Positions 60,406 through 64,000 of a DNA stretch of 64,000 nt are shown here, piece by piece. The stretch lies in assembly GCA_039816045.1 (NCBI GenBank), contig JBCBYB010000001.1:237956-301955 (forward strand), read 5' to 3'. Positions within the stretch are counted from its first letter, which is position 1; each line of letters begins with the position of its first letter. Origin of the DNA: Thermohalobaculum sp039816045. GTDB lineage: Bacteria; Pseudomonadota; Alphaproteobacteria; Rhodobacterales; Rhodobacteraceae. Below the pieces are notes generated by a model. That model did not search any database and was not told the DNA's origin. It worked only from the letters and a program-made list of their open reading frames with translations. The translations under genes and the position numbers were made by a program.

Positions 60406-61614
60406 ATGGATCCGGTCGCGGCGCAGTACGAAGCCTATCCTTACCCGGCGCGGGACCCCGCGGAGGAGGCGCATCGGCTGATCGAGGGCTCGCCCTCGCA
60501 TCCGCTGGAGATCGACCATTACCTCTTTGCCGGGCGGCGGGATTGGCGTCAGCCCTTCCGGGCGCTGGTGGCCGGTGGTGGAACCGGCGACGGGCTGGTG
60601 ATGCTGGCCCAGACGCTCGCCGATATCGGGTGCCCTGCGGAGATCACCTATCTCGATCTCTCCCGCGCCAGCCGCGAGATCGCTGAGGCGCGGATGGCGG
60701 CGCGCGGGCTCTCGGCGCGGTTCGTGAGCGGCGATCTCGGTCAGGCACCGGCGCTCGGCCCCTTCGACTACATCGATTGCTGTGGCGTGCTGCACCATCT
60801 CGACAATCCGGACCGGGGGTTTGCGGCCTTGGCGGAGGCTCTGGCGCCCGGTGGAGGGATGGGGCTGATGGTCTATGCGCCCTATGGTCGGACCGGGGTC
60901 TATCCGTTGCAATCGGCCTTCCGGCGGCTGGCGGGGGGCGAGGCGCCCGAGGCGCGTCTGGCCCTCGGCCGGGCGGTTGTGGCAGCGCTGCCCGAGGCGC
61001 ATGGTTTCCGGCGCAACCCGCTCTTGGGAGACCATCTCGCCTCCGACGCAGGGTTTTACGACCTGCTGCTTCATGGCCGCGACCGGCCCTACACCGTCGG
61101 AGAGCTCGATGCCGCCCTGACGGGCGCGGGGCTCAAACGGGTGTCGTTCACCGAGCCTGCGTTCTATGACCCGGCGCGGCTGGTGCCGGCGCTGGCCGAG
61201 CGTGTGGCCGAAATGCCCGAGCCCGAGCAGGCGGCGCTCGCTGAAGAGCTCTCAGGCGCGATGAAGACCCACACCCTCTATGCCGTGCGAGCCGAGGAGG
61301 CGGAGGGCCGCGTCGCACGGCCCAAATCGCCCTCGGATGTGCCGCATCTTCGGGGGGCTCCGGCAGAGGCAGTGGCGCGCCAGGTCTCCAAGGGGCGCGG
61401 GCTCACCGTCTCCGGCAACGGCCAGCCGCTCACGCTTGCGCTGCCGTCGGCGGCGGCTCCGCTGATCGCGCGGATCGACGGGCGGCGGAGCCTTGGCCAG
61501 ATCGCGGAAGCCGTGGGGCGGGACTGGATGGCCTTCGCCCCCGCCTGGTCACCGGTGCAGAGGGAGCTGACTGCCGTGAACCTCCTCCACTACAGCCGGA
61601 GGGGAAGGCCATGA
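60406..61614 (+). CDS. SAM-dependent methyltransferase
   Basis: A 402-residue protein. Residues 1-30 carry MDPVAAQYEAYPYPARDPAE, a start often seen in a class of large methyltransferases. The SAM motif I is FRALVAGGGTGDGLVMLAQT (about 50-70), with EITYLDLSRASREIAEARM as motif II, FDYIDCCGVLHHLDNPDRGFAALAEALAPGGGMGLMVY as the late motif. A C-terminal region (about 300-400) is a separate helical domain. Substrate not assigned. It overlaps the DUF3445 gene by four bases. Confidence 0.86.
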   Translation: MDPVAAQYEAYPYPARDPAEEAHRLIEGSPSHPLEIDHYLFAGRRDWRQPFRALVAGGGTGDGLVMLAQTLADIGCPAEITYLDLSRASREIAEARMAARGLSARFVSGDLGQAPALGPFDYIDCCGVLHHLDNPDRGFAALAEALAPGGGMGLMVYAPYGRTGVYPLQSAFRRLAGGEAPEARLALGRAVVAALPEAHGFRRNPLLGDHLASDAGFYDLLLHGRDRPYTVGELDAALTGAGLKRVSFTEPAFYDPARLVPALAERVAEMPEPEQAALAEELSGAMKTHTLYAVRAEEAEGRVARPKSPSDVPHLRGAPAEAVARQVSKGRGLTVSGNGQPLTLALPSAAAPLIARIDGRRSLGQIAEAVGRDWMAFAPAWSPVQRELTAVNLLHYSRRGRP

Positions 61615-62486
61615 CGGTTCCATGGCTGCTGGAGCGCCCGCCCTACCTGCCCTTTCTCGACCCGAGGACGGCGCGTCCTCCGGGGCTGATGCCGCTCGGC
61701 GAACGGCCCTTGGCGACGGCGGACCCGGATTTTGCGGCCCAGATAACGGAGCGGGCGCGGCTCCTGGAGGCGGAGCGGGACACGGTGCTCGCCGTGCTGC
61801 CGGAGGGGGAGGCGCCAGCCGAGGAGCTGCTGGAGATCGTTTGTGCCGCGACGCCGGACCGTTGGGATGGGGAGCGGTGGCGCCGCCCGGATGGGGTCTC
61901 CGTCACCCCCGATCCGGCCACCCCGCTTGCGAGCCTCGGCGCCATGACGGCAGAGGACTGGTGCCTGCTGGTCCCCGGCGAGGAGTATCGCCTGGTCGCC
62001 GCGGTTCTCTGTTTCCCATCGCGCTGGTCGCTGGCGGAGAAGCTCGGGCGTGCGCTGACCCCGATCCACGCGCCGGTTCCCGATTACGACGACACCCTGG
62101 CGCGCCGGGTGAACCGGGTGTTCGAGGCGATCCGCCCGGGGGCGTCGCTTTGGCGGGTCAACTGGCTGGTCCATGTGGAGTCGGAGCTCTATCTGCCGCG
62201 GCGCGAAGAGGACAAATCCGATGGGGTGGCCGTGGGGCCGGAGACGCCGCTGTATCTCCGCACCGAGCGCCAGACCCTGACCCGGCTGCCGCGGACCGGA
62301 GCGGTCGCCTTCGGCATCAAGACCAGCCTCTCGCCTCTTGAGACCCTCGCGCCGTCGGAGGCGGCCGCCATGGCCCGCGAACTGGGCGCTTTGGAGGAAC
62401 GCACCATCGCCAATCGCGCGGGCGGTAATCTGCAGACCGAGGCGCTCCGGCGGCTGGCTCTCGCCTCGCGCGCCGAAACCGCCTAG
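61611..62486 (+). CDS. DUF3445 haem-dependent oxidative N-demethylase-like protein
   Basis: A 291-residue protein with DUF3445 features: WLLERPPYLPFLDPRTARPPGL at the N-terminus, RWSLAEKLGRALTPIHAPVP (with a conserved His) in the middle, RVNWLVHVESELYLPRR, and LRTERQTLTRLPRTGAVAFGIKT. In characterised relatives this domain is a haem-containing oxidative N-demethylase subunit or a dimethylamine monooxygenase subunit (DmmA). The other dmm subunits are not adjacent, so the substrate is unknown. Coupled to the upstream methyltransferase by a four-base overlap. Confidence 0.85.
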   Translation: MTVPWLLERPPYLPFLDPRTARPPGLMPLGERPLATADPDFAAQITERARLLEAERDTVLAVLPEGEAPAEELLEIVCAATPDRWDGERWRRPDGVSVTPDPATPLASLGAMTAEDWCLLVPGEEYRLVAAVLCFPSRWSLAEKLGRALTPIHAPVPDYDDTLARRVNRVFEAIRPGASLWRVNWLVHVESELYLPRREEDKSDGVAVGPETPLYLRTERQTLTRLPRTGAVAFGIKTSLSPLETLAPSEAAAMARELGALEERTIANRAGGNLQTEALRRLALASRAETA

Positions 62487-62520
62487 AACCACCGAGAACC
62501 CGCCGAGACAGGAGGACCGC

Positions 62521-63699
62521 ATGGACGAGATCGTGATCCTGGGGGCTGCGCGCACCCCGATGGGGGGCTTTCAGGGGGAGCTGTCGGGTGCGACGGCGCC
62601 GGAGCTCGGAGCCGTGGCGATCCGGGCAGCGCTCGAGCGGGCCGGGGTTGCTGCCGACAGCGTCGATGAGCTGCTGATGGGCTGTGTGCTGCCAGCGGGC
62701 CAGGGCCAGGCGCCCGCGCGCCAGGCGGGCTTCGGTGCCGGCCTGCCGAAGGAGGTGCCCGCCACCACGCTCAACAAGATGTGCGGCAGCGGGATGAAGG
62801 CAGTGATGGTCGCGACCGATCAGCTCCGCGCAGGCAATGGCGCCCTCGTGGTGGCCGGCGGCATGGAGAGCATGACCAACGCGCCGTACCTCGTGCCGAA
62901 GATGCGGAGCGGCGCGCGCATCGGCCATGCGGCGATGAAGGACCATATGTTCCTCGATGGGCTGGAGGACGCCTATGAAGAGGGGCGCCTGATGGGCTCC
63001 TTCGCCGAGGACTGTGCCGAGCGCTATCAGTTCACTCGGGAGGCGCAGGACGCCTATGCGCTGGCATCGTTGGACGGCGCGCGACAGGCGCAGGAGAGCG
63101 GGGCGTTCGCCGCAGAGATCGCGCCGGTTACCATCGCGGGGCGCAAGGGCGACACGGTCGTCGAGAGCGACGAGCAGCCGCGCAACGCCCGGCCCGACAA
63201 GATCCCCGGGCTGAAGCCGGCCTTCAAGAAGGATGGGACGATCACGCCCGCCAATGCCTCCTCGATCTCGGACGGGGCGGCGGCACTGGTGCTGACCACG
63301 GCGGCGGAGGCCGCGGCGCGGGGGCTGACCCCGAAGGCGCGGGTGGTGGCGCACGCCTCCCACGCGCAGGAGCCGGGCTGGTTCACCACCGCACCGATCC
63401 CCGCGATCCGTAAGGTGTTGGACGCCACGGGCTGGGCTATCGAGGATGTCGATCTCTGGGAGATCAACGAGGCCTTTGCCGTGGTGCCCATGGCCGCGGC
63501 GCACGAGTTGGCGATCCCGCGGGAGCGGCTGAACGTGCGGGGCGGGGCCTGTGCGCTCGGCCACCCGATCGGGGCCTCGGGCGCGCGGATCCTGGTGACG
63601 TTGCTCGCAGCACTCGAGCAGACCGGCGGCACCCGCGGCATTGCCAGCCTCTGCATCGGCGGGGGCGAGGGCACGGCGGTCGCTATCGAGCGGATGTGA
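62521..63699 (+). CDS. Acetyl-CoA acetyltransferase (thiolase)
   Basis: A 392-residue thiolase. The nucleophile Cys88 is in TTLNKMCGSGMKAVMVATDQ, the catalytic His is in NEAFAVVPMA, and the second Cys is in GGACALGHPIGASGARILVT with SLCIGGGEGTAVAI at the end. This matches acetoacetyl-CoA/acyl-CoA thiolases used in ketone body, PHB or beta-oxidation pathways. ATG 62521 has AGGAGG seven bases upstream; 34 bases separate it from the DUF3445 gene. Confidence 0.94.
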   Translation: MDEIVILGAARTPMGGFQGELSGATAPELGAVAIRAALERAGVAADSVDELLMGCVLPAGQGQAPARQAGFGAGLPKEVPATTLNKMCGSGMKAVMVATDQLRAGNGALVVAGGMESMTNAPYLVPKMRSGARIGHAAMKDHMFLDGLEDAYEEGRLMGSFAEDCAERYQFTREAQDAYALASLDGARQAQESGAFAAEIAPVTIAGRKGDTVVESDEQPRNARPDKIPGLKPAFKKDGTITPANASSISDGAAALVLTTAAEAAARGLTPKARVVAHASHAQEPGWFTTAPIPAIRKVLDATGWAIEDVDLWEINEAFAVVPMAAAHELAIPRERLNVRGGACALGHPIGASGARILVTLLAALEQTGGTRGIASLCIGGGEGTAVAIERM

Positions 63700-63788
63700 G
63701 GCTGACCCGGGCCGCCACTGCGCTAGTTTACCCGGTGCGGCGCCGGATCCGCACCCGATCACAGCAACAGAGTTCGAGGAGAAGCGAG

Positions 63789-64000
63789 ATGCGCATCCCC
63801 AGCCTGGCGGGCCTGACGGCCGCCGCCCTGATTGCCAGCCTGCCCCTGACCGCCCCTGCGACGGCCAATGCCGCGACCTGGAAGATCGACCCCTCGCATG
63901 TGGCGGTCGCCTTCACGGTGAGCCATATCGGGTTTGCCGATACGCTCGGTCTCTTCCGCGAGGTCGAGGGCACCATCGAATATGACGAGGAGACCCAGAC
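63789..64000 (+). CDS. YceI-family periplasmic protein, cut by window edge
   Basis: Only the first 70 residues are visible. They comprise a signal peptide (MRIPSLAGLTAAALIASLPL, cleaved near ANA at about residue 28) and the first YceI strands (ATWKIDPSHVAVAFTVSHIG, then FADTLGLFREVEGTIEYD). YceI proteins are lipocalin-like, bind isoprenoid or amide ligands, and often work with cytochrome b561. AAGCGAG precedes the ATG. Confidence 0.88.
   Translation, partial: MRIPSLAGLTAAALIASLPLTAPATANAATWKIDPSHVAVAFTVSHIGFADTLGLFREVEGTIEYDEETQ

Overview
The window is a high-GC chromosomal segment from an alphaproteobacterium of the Rhodobacterales (Roseobacter-type). Supporting this are a small bacteriochlorophyll light-harvesting operon preceded by a PpsR/CrtJ-type operator, a DMSP lyase of the DddP family, the dnaX-ybaB-recR and surE-pcm-nlpD clusters, tatABC, and the dense leftward/rightward alternation of short operons. 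No species is assigned. No rRNA, tRNA, CRISPR array or intact insertion sequence was found.

Layout. 1-4.4 kb: an edge-truncated membrane protein (minus strand), then dnaX, ybaB, recR and a zincin-like metallopeptidase. 4.4-5.0 kb: an isolated antenna operon (beta then alpha subunit) with its own promoter, operator pair and terminator hairpin. 5.0-9.2 kb: histidine utilisation genes hutH-hutI (minus) divergent from hutF (plus). 9.3-15.0 kb: metG, then a 1290-residue CSLREA/beta-helix/DUF4214 protein that looks like a secreted adhesin. 15.1-17.3 kb: a translationally coupled operon of an ArsR regulator, a transglutaminase-like protein and a PF03773 (ArsP-like) permease. 17.3-19.7 kb: a less GC-rich accessory stretch with three small, apparently paralogous membrane proteins in tandem, too short for ordinary gene calling, and a coiled-coil protein. 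19.7-24.1 kb: prfC with a DUF6869 protein, a pentapeptide-repeat protein, a SnoaL-like protein and a periplasmic double PilJ-domain protein.

24.3-35.2 kb: an orphan ABC ATPase, tatABC plus a DUF815 ATPase, a small membrane protein, surE-pcm-nlpD, a secreted protein of unknown function, an AAC(3)-type acetyltransferase, a LysE-type exporter and serS. 35.2-42.4 kb: two membrane-anchored pentapeptide-repeat paralogues, a 26-residue membrane peptide with its own terminator, yajC and a fused secDF, then a 35-bp-arm inverted repeat and a Mth938-like protein. 42.4-43.4 kb: a decayed IS5-family transposase. 43.6-50.0 kb: sodB, rarD, a LOG-type phosphoribohydrolase, a large Pro/Ala-rich LysM protein and an Atm1-type ABC exporter. 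50.0-56.3 kb: two lipoproteins and an RND efflux pump with its adaptor. 56.6-64.0 kb: panB, a DUF2332 protein, a 24-residue putative lipopeptide, dddP, a SAM methyltransferase with a DUF3445 haem demethylase-like protein, a thiolase and the start of a YceI-family gene.

Most genes are ordinary core functions. The most unusual items are the antenna operon with mixed LH1/LH2 features, the tandem family of tiny membrane proteins at 17.3-18.3 kb, a family of three intergenic hairpin elements with conserved interior and unrelated arms (50.0, 51.8 and 60.3 kb), the two very small peptide genes with terminators, and the regulator/transglutaminase/permease operon.
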